A program made the position numbers and the translations under genes. Positions 5,446 through 5,647 of a stretch of 5,647 nucleotides of DNA are shown here, one piece after another. Every line of letters starts with the position of its first letter. Within the stretch, counting starts at the first letter, position 1. Below the pieces are notes generated by a model. The model was given only the letters and a program-made list of their open reading frames with translations. It did not search any database and was not told the DNA's origin. Origin of the DNA: Actinomycetes bacterium (lineage in GTDB: Bacteria; Actinomycetota; Actinomycetes; Actinomycetales; Demequinaceae); the NCBI GenBank assembly GCA_023428185.1, contig JAEYYZ010000130.1:1-5647 (forward strand), given 5' to 3'.

Positions 5446-5647
5446 GTGGCTGAAGAGTCGTCCAGGATGCCGTCTTCAATCGCGCGTTTGTACAAGTCGA
5501 TCCTTGAGTGCGCGGGCCTTCCAGCCTCGGCGTACTTGCGTCGGATGCGACTGACGTAGTCCGCGACCGTCTCACGCGACAATCCGGTGCGTTGGGCCAC
5601 GCTCGCGGCCGTCTCACCTGAGGCGTAGAGGCTGAGCACTTCTTGCT
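5442..5647 (-). CDS. LuxR-family response regulator, C-terminal HTH only (5' end outside window)
   Basis: Only the last 67 residues are visible; the frame stays open to the right edge, so the GTG at 5639 is an internal Val and not the start. The segment is a LuxR/GerE-type DNA-binding domain: EVLSLYASGET, then AASVAQRTGLSRETVADYV, which gives the helix-turn-helix with the recognition helix around SRETVADYV, then the RIRRKYAEAGRP scaffold helix. A tail of about 20 residues (IDLYKRAIEDGILDD) follows, as in a subgroup of actinobacterial regulators linked to histidine kinases. The receiver domain with the phospho-acceptor Asp would be upstream and is not seen, so calling it a response regulator rests on its kinase neighbour. 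Likely role: transcription factor activated by phosphate from the kinase; targets are unknown, but the convergent surface protein gene is one candidate. Confidence 0.85.
   Translation of the reverse strand, partial: QEVLSLYASGETAASVAQRTGLSRETVADYVSRIRRKYAEAGRPAHSRIDLYKRAIEDGILDDSSAT

Noticed and set aside
1940..5647. Attachment-site direct repeat matching the tRNA 3' end
   Set aside because: I looked for a second copy of the T-arm and acceptor sequence to the right and saw none; any right boundary would be outside the window.
1..5647. CRISPR array, insertion sequence or transposase
   Set aside because: No regularly spaced repeats, terminal inverted repeats or transposase motifs were seen.

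Overview
The window looks like chromosomal DNA of a high-GC Gram-positive actinobacterium, probably of the Micrococcales. The signs are very high GC in the left third, GTG starts, a tRNA without encoded CCA, a LigD-type DNA ligase and an LPXTG surface protein. I cannot name the genus from the sequence alone.

Left block (1-1802, about 75-80% GC in sampled lines): the 3' part of an ATP-dependent DNA ligase of the LigC/LigD type (+ strand) converges, with only three bases between the stops, on an HNH nuclease gene (- strand). The nuclease has a probable PUA/SRA-like reader domain ahead of an HNH_2 domain, so it may be a solitary modification-dependent restriction enzyme.

Middle (1803-2077): a short intergenic region with a GC-rich inverted repeat and a likely promoter leads into tRNA-Arg(ACG). 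A second, good promoter follows (TTGGCA, 17-base spacer, TACCCT).

Right block (2078-5647, about 57-67% GC in sampled lines): a secreted 367-residue protein with two tandem Ig-like domains carries both an N-terminal lipobox and a C-terminal LPXTG sorting signal, a rare combination. Converging on it is a minus-strand operon whose 5' end lies beyond the right edge. Its order is a LuxR-type regulator (only the HTH visible), a six-TM sensor histidine kinase, and a second six-TM protein whose C-terminus looks like a kinase ATPase domain stripped of its ATP-binding motifs. The three genes are joined by four-base stop/start overlaps (GTGA and ATGA), so they are probably co-translated and may act as one signalling unit.

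The composition drop immediately after the tRNA gene suggests that the right block was acquired at the tRNA-Arg locus. No integrase or repeated tRNA end is visible in the window. The most interesting hypothesis is that the kinase/pseudokinase/LuxR unit and the doubly anchored surface protein form one cell-envelope sensing system. That link rests on adjacency only.
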